Source of the DNA: Chitinophagaceae bacterium
GTDB lineage: Bacteria > Bacteroidota > Bacteroidia > Chitinophagales > Chitinophagaceae
Length of the DNA: 6,170 nt
Reading direction: 5' to 3'
Assembly (NCBI GenBank): GCA_947447815.1
Contig: CANFLJ010000123.1
Span: forward strand, 1-6,170
Position 1 is the first letter of the stretch. The number at the start of each line of letters is the position of its first letter. This document shows, piece by piece, positions 1-6,170 of this stretch. The notes beneath the pieces were generated by a model that worked only from the letters and a program-made list of their open reading frames with translations, made no database searches and was not told the DNA's origin. Made by a program: the position numbers and the translations under genes.

Positions 1-3000
1 CCGAAATAATCGTTGGCATCGCCTTCTATCTCGAGGGTAATACCCTTATTGATAAATGCACCAAAGCTTTGTCCGGCAGTACCTTTAAACTTGTATTGGA
101 TAGTATCTTCTGGTAAGCCTTTGCTACGATATATCTTGGTTAATTCATTGGATAAAATAGTTCCAACAGTACGGTCGGTATTCTTGATATCAAAAGAAGC
201 TTTTACTTTTTGTTGCGACTCCAATGCAGGTTTAGCAGCTTCGAGTAATTTCCAATCCAGCACATAGGCTAAACCATGATCCTGCTCTTCCTGCTTGTAT
301 AAACCGGTATGCGCAGAAGTCTGCTCCTTGTATAATATCGGCGAAAGATCGAGCTTACTATATTTCCAATGAGTTATATTTTCTCTCACCTGTAAAGCCT
401 GTGACTGTCCCACCATTTCATTGATAGTACGGAAGCCTAGTTCGGCCATAATCTCTCTTAACTCCTGCACCATAAAGCGGAAGAAATTTACTACATGTTC
501 CGGATCACCGGTGAATCTTTTTCTCAATTCAGGATCCTGTGTGGCTACTCCAACAGGACAAGTATTCATGTGACATTTTCGCATCATGATACAGCCTTCC
601 ACTACAAGGGCAGCAGTAGCCACGCCCCATTCTTCTGCACCTAACAAAGTAGCGATAGCGATATCCCTGCCCGTCTTCATTTGTCCATCGGCCTGCACTA
701 CCACACGACTACGGAGTTTATTCATCACCAGTGTCTGATGGGTTTCGGCAAGACCTAATTCCCAAGGAAGCCCAGCATGCTTGATAGAGCTAAGAGGAGA
801 TGCACCTGTACCACCATCGAAGCCAGCAATCAAGACTACATCGGCCTTAGCTTTTGTTACCCCTGCAGCGATAGTACCTACACCCGCTTTGGATACCAGC
901 TTCACACTGATTCTTGCTTTTCTATTTGCATTTTTTAAGTCGTAAATCAGCTGCGCTAAATCTTCGATAGAATAAATATCGTGGTGTGGCGGTGGAGAAA
1001 TTAATCCAACACCCGGAGTAGAATGACGAACCTTACCAATCCATTCATCTACCTTATCACCCGGCAACTGACCACCTTCTCCAGGCTTAGCACCCTGTGC
1101 CATTTTTATTTGAATTTCATCTGCTTCCGTAAGGTATAAACTAGTTACCCCAAAACGTGCTGATGCCACTTGTTTGATAGCACTACGCATGCTATCGCCA
1201 TTGGCCATTTTTTCGAAACGTAGTTCATCTTCGCCCCCTTCGCCGGTATTGCTCTTTGCCCCTATTCTATTCATAGCAATTGCCAAAGTACTATGTGCTT
1301 CGTGAGAGATAGAACCAAAGCTCATAGCCCCGGTAGCAAAGCGTTTGAAGATACTTTCGGCAGGCTCTACTTCTTCGATAGTAATAGATTCCCTATCCTT
1401 TTTAAAATCCAGTAGGCTACGAAGCGTACAAGCTTTTTCGCTCTGATCGTTTACTGTTTTAGAATACTTTTTGAAGGTAGCATAATCATTCATTTTAGTA
1501 GCGTGCTGCAACAAATGAATGGTCTGTGGATTGAATAGATGTTCCTCCCCTTTTCTCTTCCACTGATACAAGCCACCAGCTGGTAAACGTTCCACTGGAA
1601 TAGCTGTTTTGCTGAAAGCAATATGATGTTTGGCAAGGGCTTCTTTAGCAATCTCGTCCAAGCCCATTCCTTCAATTCTGGAAGTAGCACCGGTGAAGTA
1701 TTTATCTACCACCTTTTTATTTAAACCAAGTATTTCAAATATCTGTGCACCCTGATAAGACTGCAGGGTAGAGATACCCATTTTAGAGAATACTTTTAAT
1801 AAACCATCGCAGACAGCTTTGATATAATTCTTACGCAGAATTTCCGGATCTATTTGTTTATCGAGGTTATTTACAATTCTTAAATCTCTGATAGAAGACA
1901 ATGCCAGATATGGATTGATAGCAGTAGCACCAAAGCCAATAAGGCAAGCGAAATGATGCACTTCCCATACATCGCCAGCCTCAATAATGATACCCACCTG
2001 ACCTCTGTATCCTTTACGGATAAGATGGTGGTGAACAGCAGATGTAGCCAGCAAAGAAGGTATAGCAGCATGATCGCTATCGATAGCTCTATCGCTCAGA
2101 ATAATAACTTCGAATCCATCTTCCACAGCATCTACAGCATAACGACAGATACGATCCAACGCTTTTTGTAAAGAGTCGGGTTTGCCATCGGCACGAAAAT
2201 ATATCTGCAAAGTTTTTGCCTGAAAAATACCGGTATCAATACTTCTTATTTTCTCCAGTTCTTCATTATTCAGAATAGGTTGTTTCAATTCTACACAGTG
2301 ACAATCCAATGGATTCTCCTGCAGCAAATTTCCGTTACCGCCCGCAAATGTTGCCAGGCTCATCACCAGTCGTTCCCTGATAGGATCGATAGGCGGATTG
2401 GTAACCTGTGCAAATAACTGCTTGAAGTAAGCGCTAAGATGCTGGGGCTGATTGCTTAATACTGCCAACGGCGTATCGGTACCCATAGAACCAATTGGTT
2501 CTTTACCATCCATAGCCATGGGGGTAATAATATTATCCAGATCTTCGGTAGAATAACCAAAGGCTTTATGATATTTAAATATCTGATCGTGTTCCAGATG
2601 CGTAAAGCTTACTCTAGGAGCAGGCAATTCTTCGAGTCTGATTTTATACTTATTTAACCACTCGGCATATGGCTTTTGTGTACAGATTTTTTCCTTCAGA
2701 TCATCATCACTGATAATGATTCCCTGTTCCATATCTACCACAAACATTTTGCCCGGTTGTAGTCTACCTTTCTCGATAATCATCGATTGATCAATTGGTA
2801 GCGCTCCCGTTTCGGAAGCCATGATTACGCGATCATCTTTGGTAACACAATAACGGGAAGGGCGAAGACCATTTCTATCGAGTGTAGCACCAATAATTTT
2901 GCCATCGGTGAAAGAGATAGAAGCGGGACCATCCCAAGGCTCCATCAATACTGCATGGAACTGATAGAATGCTTTTTTAATAGGATCCATCTGATCATTG

Positions 3001-3977
3001 CCATCCCATGCTTCTGGTATCAGCATCATCATTACATGCGGTAAGCTTCTGCCACAAAGCGTAAGCAGTTCGATCATATTATCGAGGCAGGCAGAATCGG
3101 ATTGGCCTCCTGTAACGATAGGCAACAACATCTCCATTTCCTCCTTAGAGAAATATGGAGAAAAGAAATTTTTCTCACTTGCTTTCAGCCAGTTAAGATT
3201 GCCCTGTAAAGTATTTATTTCGCCGTTGTGTGCAATGTAGCGGAAAGGCTGTGCAAGCTTCCAGGATGGGAAGGTATTGGTAGCAAAACGAGAGTGTACC
3301 AAACCAAAAGCACTTACCAGTCTTTTATTGGAAAGATCAGGAAAATAGGGTCTTACCTGTAAGCTGGTAAGTTGTCCTTTATAGACTACCGTCTTATAGG
3401 ATAAAGAAGCTATATAAAAACCAATAGCATCTTTTTTAATAGAATTATTAATAGTATGAGAAGCATAGTTTCTCAGCACGAAAAGTTTTCTTTCGAAAGC
3501 TTCCGGATCATTAATATGATCGGGACACGCCACGAATACCTGTTCAATTTCAGGTTCTACTGATAAAGCTGTAGGGCCAATATCAGCAGGGTTAACTGGC
3601 ACTTTTCGGTAAGCTAGAATTTCTAAGCCTAACTTCTCTGCAGACCTATTGAAAATTTCTCTGCACTCTTCTTTCAGACGAATGTCTTTAGGAAAGAATA
3701 ACATCCCTACCCCATATTTGGTGAAGGCGGGTAAGTGAATGCCTAAACGGATACATTCGTCAAAGAAAAACTCGTGTGGAATCTGAATCATAATACCTGC
3801 ACCATCGCCGGTATTATTTTCACAACCACAGGCACCGCGATGCTCCATGTTCTCGAGGATCGTTAACGCATCGGATACGTTTTGATTGGACTTTCTTCCT
3901 TTGATACTGGCTACAAAGCCGATACCGCAGGAATCATGTTCAAAAGAAGGATGATATAAACCACTGTTGCTTGCCAT
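1..3977 (-). CDS. gltB: Glutamate synthase large (alpha) subunit, 3' end cut by window edge
   Basis: GltB hydrolyses glutamine and passes the ammonia through an internal tunnel to 2-oxoglutarate, making two glutamates with electrons delivered through FMN and an Fe-S cluster, normally from the GltD subunit. I read 1325 codons with no stop. The ATG at 3977-3975 is the likely start because an in-frame stop lies seven codons upstream (3998-3996). Visible parts: a 16-residue propeptide, then Cys17 (in HDSCGIG), the expected N-terminal nucleophile of the class II glutaminase; HSR at 228-230 and HNGE with Asn251-Gly252, glutaminase substrate and oxyanion residues; a central domain at about 470-770; the FMN/synthase domain at about 810-1190, with SNTGEGGED (909-917), KPGEGGQLPG (964-973), PPPHHD (995-1000) and GFDGGTG (1052-1058); Cys1129, Cys1135 and Cys1140 in the C-x5-C-x4-C spacing of the [3Fe-4S] cluster; and the start of the GXGXG beta-helix (GTAGQSFGAF, 1299-1308). 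Family members have about 1500 residues, so roughly 180 are missing to the left, where gltD might follow. NADPH versus ferredoxin use cannot be settled here. Confidence 0.97.
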   Translation of the reverse strand, partial: MASNSGLYHPSFEHDSCGIGFVASIKGRKSNQNVSDALTILENMEHRGACGCENNTGDGAGIMIQIPHEFFFDECIRLGIHLPAFTKYGVGMLFFPKDIRLKEECREIFNRSAEKLGLEILAYRKVPVNPADIGPTALSVEPEIEQVFVACPDHINDPEAFERKLFVLRNYASHTINNSIKKDAIGFYIASLSYKTVVYKGQLTSLQVRPYFPDLSNKRLVSAFGLVHSRFATNTFPSWKLAQPFRYIAHNGEINTLQGNLNWLKASEKNFFSPYFSKEEMEMLLPIVTGGQSDSACLDNMIELLTLCGRSLPHVMMMLIPEAWDGNDQMDPIKKAFYQFHAVLMEPWDGPASISFTDGKIIGATLDRNGLRPSRYCVTKDDRVIMASETGALPIDQSMIIEKGRLQPGKMFVVDMEQGIIISDDDLKEKICTQKPYAEWLNKYKIRLEELPAPRVSFTHLEHDQIFKYHKAFGYSTEDLDNIITPMAMDGKEPIGSMGTDTPLAVLSNQPQHLSAYFKQLFAQVTNPPIDPIRERLVMSLATFAGGNGNLLQENPLDCHCVELKQPILNNEELEKIRSIDTGIFQAKTLQIYFRADGKPDSLQKALDRICRYAVDAVEDGFEVIILSDRAIDSDHAAIPSLLATSAVHHHLIRKGYRGQVGIIIEAGDVWEVHHFACLIGFGATAINPYLALSSIRDLRIVNNLDKQIDPEILRKNYIKAVCDGLLKVFSKMGISTLQSYQGAQIFEILGLNKKVVDKYFTGATSRIEGMGLDEIAKEALAKHHIAFSKTAIPVERLPAGGLYQWKRKGEEHLFNPQTIHLLQHATKMNDYATFKKYSKTVNDQSEKACTLRSLLDFKKDRESITIEEVEPAESIFKRFATGAMSFGSISHEAHSTLAIAMNRIGAKSNTGEGGEDELRFEKMANGDSMRSAIKQVASARFGVTSLYLTEADEIQIKMAQGAKPGEGGQLPGDKVDEWIGKVRHSTPGVGLISPPPHHDIYSIEDLAQLIYDLKNANRKARISVKLVSKAGVGTIAAGVTKAKADVVLIAGFDGGTGASPLSSIKHAGLPWELGLAETHQTLVMNKLRSRVVVQADGQMKTGRDIAIATLLGAEEWGVATAALVVEGCIMMRKCHMNTCPVGVATQDPELRKRFTGDPEHVVNFFRFMVQELREIMAELGFRTINEMVGQSQALQVRENITHWKYSKLDLSPILYKEQTSAHTGLYKQEEQDHGLAYVLDWKLLEAAKPALESQQKVKASFDIKNTDRTVGTILSNELTKIYRSKGLPEDTIQYKFKGTAGQSFGAFINKGITLEIEGDANDYF

Positions 3978-4148
3978 AATCTTTGGTTTGTTGTGTTATA
4001 ATTGACTATTAACCTGAGATTTATTTTCTGCTCATAAAAACAAATCACTATATACTAAATTCAGCTATCCTTCGTATGTAAAAATGAAAGTAATAAGTTG
4101 TAAGTTTTAAGTTATAAGTAAATAACCAAAGCTTTATACATCCTTTTA
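3978..4148 (-). other. 171-base ilvA-gltB spacer and gltB leader
   Basis: This spacer is strongly A/T-rich and has no open frame of note. Apart from the heptamer array and direct repeat at its ilvA end, I see no hairpin with a T-run after ilvA, so read-through into gltB is possible. The 20 bases before the gltB ATG are A-rich (CAAACCAAAGATT immediately upstream) with no Shine-Dalgarno, as is usual in Bacteroidota. A loose promoter-like string, TAGTGATTTG (minus strand, about 4052 to 4043), has four rather than two bases between TA and TTTG, so I do not call a promoter. Confidence 0.5.
4088..4122. repeat. Five phased AAGTNNN heptamers in the ilvA-gltB spacer
   Basis: Bases 4088-4122 consist of five consecutive 7-base units that all begin AAGT on the plus strand: AAGTAAT, AAGTTGT, AAGTTTT, AAGTTAT and AAGTAAA. 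The last three positions vary. The array is a degenerate tandem repeat about 110 bases upstream of the gltB start. It contains no G on the minus strand and is unlikely to code. It could be a remnant of slippage-driven expansion, a curved A/T-rich element, or part of an intergenic repeat family. The period is clear by inspection; no function is claimed. Confidence 0.75.
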
Positions 4149-4166
4149 CTACACCAAATAACCAAA
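4120..4166. repeat. 11-base direct repeat flanking the ilvA stop codon
   Basis: AAATAACCAAA occurs exactly at 4120-4130 and again at 4156-4166, a 36-base period. The right copy lies in the last codons of ilvA (it covers the FGY region), the left copy in the spacer beyond the stop, touching the end of the heptamer array. It may be the trace of a small duplication at the 3' end of ilvA, or chance in A/T-rich sequence. Confidence 0.45.
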
Positions 4167-5411
4167 TAAATTTTCATCTTTATTTACTTCAAAGTAGTCG
4201 ATTGAATAACTGTCCATTCTTTCAATCAACTTATTGTAGTCTTCTTTTTTGTGTAGTTCAATACCAACCAAAGCAGGAGCATTTTCCTTATTGGTTTTCT
4301 GAACATACTCAAATCTTGTTATATCATCATCTTTGCCCAGAACTTTATTAGTAAACTCTTTCAGTGCACCTGGACGCTGCGCAAATGTGATCAGGAAATA
4401 ATGTTTCAATCCTTCATACTGAAGAGACTTTTCTTTTATCTCCGGCATTCTATCAATATCATTGTTGCTTCCGCTAACAACACATACAATAGTCTTGCCT
4501 TTTATTTCTTCTCTATACTGATCTAAAACTGCAATAGATAATGCACCTGCAGGTTCTACCACGATAGCATCTTCATTGTACAATTTAAGAATCGTAGTAC
4601 ATACTTTACCCTCTGGCACTAATGCAACCTTTTCCAATACTTCTTCACAAATAGGGAAGGTTAAATTCCCTACTCTCTTCACTGCTGCACCATCTACAAA
4701 ACGATCAATCTTAGCCAATAAAATTGGATGACCAACAATTAATGATTCATACATAGCCGGAGCGCCTAATGGCTCTACGCCTATTATTCTGGTAGCAGGA
4801 GAATGTGTATTAAAATACAAACCAATACCTGCCGATAAACCACCGCCACCAACAGGAATAAACATATATTCGATAGGTGGTATATCCTCCGCTAAAATTT
4901 CCAGACCAACAGTTCCCTGTCCTTCAATAATTTTATAATCGTCGAATGGAGGTATGAAAACCATCCCATGTTCTTCGGTATATTTTTTAGCCGCTATTGC
5001 ACAATCATCGAAAGTATCTCCTACCAACACTATTTCTACTTTATCTTCTCCAAACATTCTGGTTTGAGTAACCTTTTGTTTTGGTGTAATGATGGGCATA
5101 AATACAACGCCCTTAATTCCCAATAATTTACAGCTATGTGCAAATCCCTGTGCGTGATTTCCTGCACTGGCACAAACCACCCCTTTTGCTGTAACTTCAG
5201 AAGGAAGAGAACTGATCATATTATATGCCCCACGAATTTTATAGGAGCGAACCACCTGCAGATCTTCTCTCTTTAAATAAACCGAACAATTGTATTGTCT
5301 GGATAGATTTCTACTATACTGCAACGGTGTTTTTGAGACAACGTTTTTTAAACGCTGAGCAGCTCCTTCAATATCGAGGACTGGTAATATGTAATTTGTT
5401 AGTGTACTCAT
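4149..5411 (-). CDS. ilvA: Threonine dehydratase (threonine ammonia-lyase), biosynthetic short form
   Basis: This cytoplasmic PLP enzyme deaminates threonine to 2-oxobutyrate and ammonia, the first committed step to isoleucine. The protein has 420 residues and ends in TAG. Visible motifs: VRSYKIRGAYN with Lys58 as the Schiff-base lysine; ASAGNHAQG (81-89); the glycine loop PVGGGG (186-191) that holds the PLP phosphate; NEDAIVVEPAGA (279-290); and SGSNND (313-318) near the PLP ring. Residues about 336-420 form one ACT-like threonine-dehydratase regulatory domain (HYFLITFAQRPGAL at its start), as in the roughly 420-residue Bacillus type rather than the two-domain 514-residue E. coli enzyme. Isoleucine feedback is plausible for the family but not shown here. 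I chose the ATG at 5411-5409: the family homology begins about 20 residues after it. An in-frame ATG at 5531 would add 40 unrelated residues, run through the spacer hairpin and overlap ilvC. No Shine-Dalgarno is seen. ilvC lies 55 bases upstream. Confidence 0.96.
   Translation of the reverse strand: MSTLTNYILPVLDIEGAAQRLKNVVSKTPLQYSRNLSRQYNCSVYLKREDLQVVRSYKIRGAYNMISSLPSEVTAKGVVCASAGNHAQGFAHSCKLLGIKGVVFMPIITPKQKVTQTRMFGEDKVEIVLVGDTFDDCAIAAKKYTEEHGMVFIPPFDDYKIIEGQGTVGLEILAEDIPPIEYMFIPVGGGGLSAGIGLYFNTHSPATRIIGVEPLGAPAMYESLIVGHPILLAKIDRFVDGAAVKRVGNLTFPICEEVLEKVALVPEGKVCTTILKLYNEDAIVVEPAGALSIAVLDQYREEIKGKTIVCVVSGSNNDIDRMPEIKEKSLQYEGLKHYFLITFAQRPGALKEFTNKVLGKDDDITRFEYVQKTNKENAPALVGIELHKKEDYNKLIERMDSYSIDYFEVNKDENLFGYLV
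5365..5375 (-). promoter_or_regulatory. Copy of the hairpin 5' arm inside ilvA codons 13-16
   Basis: The 11-mer GATATTGAAGG (minus strand 5375 to 5365), encoding Asp13-Ile-Glu-Gly16 of IlvA, is identical to the core of the hairpin's 5' arm (5451 to 5441). The 3' arm (5432 to 5422) could therefore pair with this copy instead of its own 5' arm. That would give an 11-bp helix enclosing the T-run and the ilvA start codon in a 46-base loop. Because the copy is transcribed after the T-run, it cannot act as a simple antiterminator. Any effect would be on translation or RNA stability. Chance repetition is possible. Confidence 0.3.
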
Positions 5412-5416
5412 TTTAC

Positions 5417-5452
5417 AAAAAGATATTGAAGGCTTTAGTGCCTTCAATATCT
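5417..5452 (-). terminator. Perfect 13-bp hairpin with T-run between ilvC and ilvA
   Basis: In the ilvC-ilvA spacer, bases 5421-5433 and 5440-5452 are exact reverse complements. They give a 13-bp stem (5 G-C pairs) with a 6-base loop. Read on the minus strand, the stem runs into a T-run (5421-5417; its first T is the last stem base), as in an intrinsic terminator. The T-run faces only the ilvA direction. It ends five bases before the ilvA ATG, so the hairpin also lies where a ribosome would bind. It may be a partial terminator after ilvC that lowers ilvA expression, an mRNA 3'-end stabiliser, or a translational control element. The structure is seen directly; its role is inferred. The T-run is short, so termination may be incomplete. 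Confidence 0.7.
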
Positions 5453-5460
5453 CAAATGTA
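5453..5460 (-). promoter_or_regulatory. Possible Bacteroidota -7 promoter element (TACATTTG) upstream of ilvA
   Basis: Read on the minus strand, 5460 to 5453 is TACATTTG, an exact match to the TAnnTTTG -7 consensus of the Bacteroidota primary sigma factor. The region about 20 bases further upstream has only a poor match to the TTG-type -33 element (CTG near 5484-5482). Transcription would start near 5448, inside the 5' arm of the hairpin, giving a short leader for ilvA with a trimmed stem. The octamer match is seen; promoter activity is inferred and weakly supported. Confidence 0.3.
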
Positions 5461-5466
5461 ATAAAA

Positions 5467-6170
5467 TTATTTTTGATTTTCAGGACGAAGCGAACGAACT
5501 GTTTTACCAGCCTGCCACATTTCGCTATCATGAAGTTCTTTTAATTCCACTTCCAGTTTCTCTCTATAATCTGGTTGGCTATTTAAATCGATAGAACGTT
5601 GAGACTCTTTACCAGTAGCAACACTTTCGTACAATTCTTCGAAAACAGGTTGTGTAGCAACTTTAAATTTCTTCCACCAATCCAATGCACCTCTCTGAGC
5701 AGTAGTGCTACAATTAGCATACATCCAGTCCATTCCGTTTTCTGCGACTAATGGCATAAGGCTTTGGGTAAGCTCTTCTACTGTTTCGTTGAAAGCCTCG
5801 GAGGGTGTATGACCTTTACTACGAAGTACTTCGTATTGTGCAGCAAAAATTCCCTGAATAGCACCCATCAAGGTACCTCTTTCACCGGTTAAATCGCTGT
5901 ATACTTCTTTCTTGAAATTGGTTTCAAATAAATAACCACTACCCACTGCAATACCTAAAGCTATCACTCTTTCAAAAGCTTTACCTGTTGCATCCTGATA
6001 GATTGCATAGCTACTATTAAGACCTCGGCCCTGTAAGAACATTCTTCTTAAAGAAGTACCCGAACCTTTAGGAGCTACTAAGAATACATCCACATCGGCA
6101 GGAGGTATAATACCTGTTTGCTCGTTGAAAGTAATTCCAAAGCCATGAGAGAAATAGAGTGCTTTACCAG
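5467..6170 (-). CDS. ilvC: Ketol-acid reductoisomerase, N-terminal third outside the window
   Basis: IlvC is the Mg- and NADPH-dependent enzyme that isomerises and reduces 2-acetolactate or 2-aceto-2-hydroxybutyrate to the dihydroxy acids of valine and isoleucine synthesis. 233 complete codons are visible, ending in TAA at 5469-5467. Numbering from the first complete codon, FSHGFGI (His8) marks the end of the NADPH-binding Rossmann domain. VAPKGSG (Lys34) follows. The helical knotted domain contains SDLTGERG, with Asp92 and Glu96 in the D-x3-E magnesium-binding spacing, and NCSTTAQRG, whose Ser154 corresponds to the substrate-binding serine. The tail NSQPDYREKLE and the ending RPENQK resemble the fungal mitochondrial Ilv5 type more than the 491-residue E. 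coli enzyme. A single-knot protein of this type has about 350 residues, so about 115 are missing to the right. The GTG at 6093-6091 is an internal valine codon, not a start, because the frame stays open and homologous to the window edge. Confidence 0.96.
   Translation of the reverse strand, partial: GKALYFSHGFGITFNEQTGIIPPADVDVFLVAPKGSGTSLRRMFLQGRGLNSSYAIYQDATGKAFERVIALGIAVGSGYLFETNFKKEVYSDLTGERGTLMGAIQGIFAAQYEVLRSKGHTPSEAFNETVEELTQSLMPLVAENGMDWMYANCSTTAQRGALDWWKKFKVATQPVFEELYESVATGKESQRSIDLNSQPDYREKLEVELKELHDSEMWQAGKTVRSLRPENQK

Noticed and set aside
13..267. Open frame of 84 codons on the plus strand
   Set aside because: It lies opposite well-conserved gltB beta-helix coding sequence, and the peptide shows no recognisable family.
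1953..3240. Plus-strand open frames at 1953-2171 and 2998-3240, and minus-strand out-of-frame ones at 1490-1690 and 1880-2071
   Set aside because: All sit inside the continuous gltB reading frame, which carries the conserved residues. These are out-of-frame shadows.
4043..4052. Promoter-like TAGTGATTTG upstream of gltB on the minus strand
   Set aside because: The TA-to-TTTG spacing is four bases instead of two, and no convincing -33 element lies upstream.
4128..4135. AAAGCTTT palindrome after ilvA as a possible terminator
   Set aside because: It is an 8-base perfect palindrome with no loop and no T-run after it, so it does not make a stable terminator.
5225..5461. Plus-strand open frame of 78 codons opposite the ilvA start
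   Set aside because: It lies antisense to conserved ilvA sequence and has no recognisable product. The regulatory hairpin explains the structure there better.
5412..5531. In-frame ATG at 5531 that would extend IlvA by 40 residues at its N-terminus
   Set aside because: The extra residues have no resemblance to the family, run through the spacer hairpin and overlap the end of ilvC in another frame. The ATG at 5411 fits the usual start.

Overview
The window is a stretch of ordinary biosynthetic chromosome with three genes, all read on the minus strand in the order ilvC, ilvA, gltB. Base composition is AT-leaning. None of the genes has a clear Shine-Dalgarno sequence; the bases before the ilvA and gltB start codons are A/T-rich. 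This, the protein variants and a TAnnTTTG promoter-like octamer point to a member of the Bacteroidota, perhaps near the Chitinophagaceae. The lineage is inferred from remembered protein and promoter style, not from a database comparison.

Right end (5467-6170): the C-terminal two thirds of ketol-acid reductoisomerase (ilvC), whose start lies beyond the right edge. A 55-base spacer (5412-5466) follows. It holds a perfect 13-bp hairpin with a T-run that ends five bases before the ilvA start. Middle (4149-5411): a complete 420-residue threonine dehydratase (ilvA) of the short type with one ACT-like regulatory domain. Next is a 171-base spacer (3978-4148) with a phased AAGTNNN heptamer array and an 11-base direct repeat, but no terminator I can see. 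Left end (1-3977): the first 1325 residues of the glutamate synthase large subunit (gltB), open throughout and cut by the left edge inside its C-terminal beta-helix domain. No gene on the plus strand is supported; open frames there lie opposite conserved coding sequence.

The genes fit together metabolically. IlvA makes 2-oxobutyrate from threonine, which commits carbon to isoleucine. IlvC carries out the isomerisation and reduction step shared by isoleucine and valine synthesis (and so leucine). GltB makes glutamate, the amino donor for the final transamination of all three. ilvC and ilvA probably belong to a longer ilv operon reaching past the right edge. gltB may be co-transcribed or have its own promoter.

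I found no new gene system. The most interesting non-coding signal is the ilvC-ilvA spacer. Its hairpin is terminator-like, its 5' arm is repeated as an exact 11-mer inside the first codons of ilvA so that two pairings compete, and a Bacteroidota-type -7 promoter octamer abuts it.
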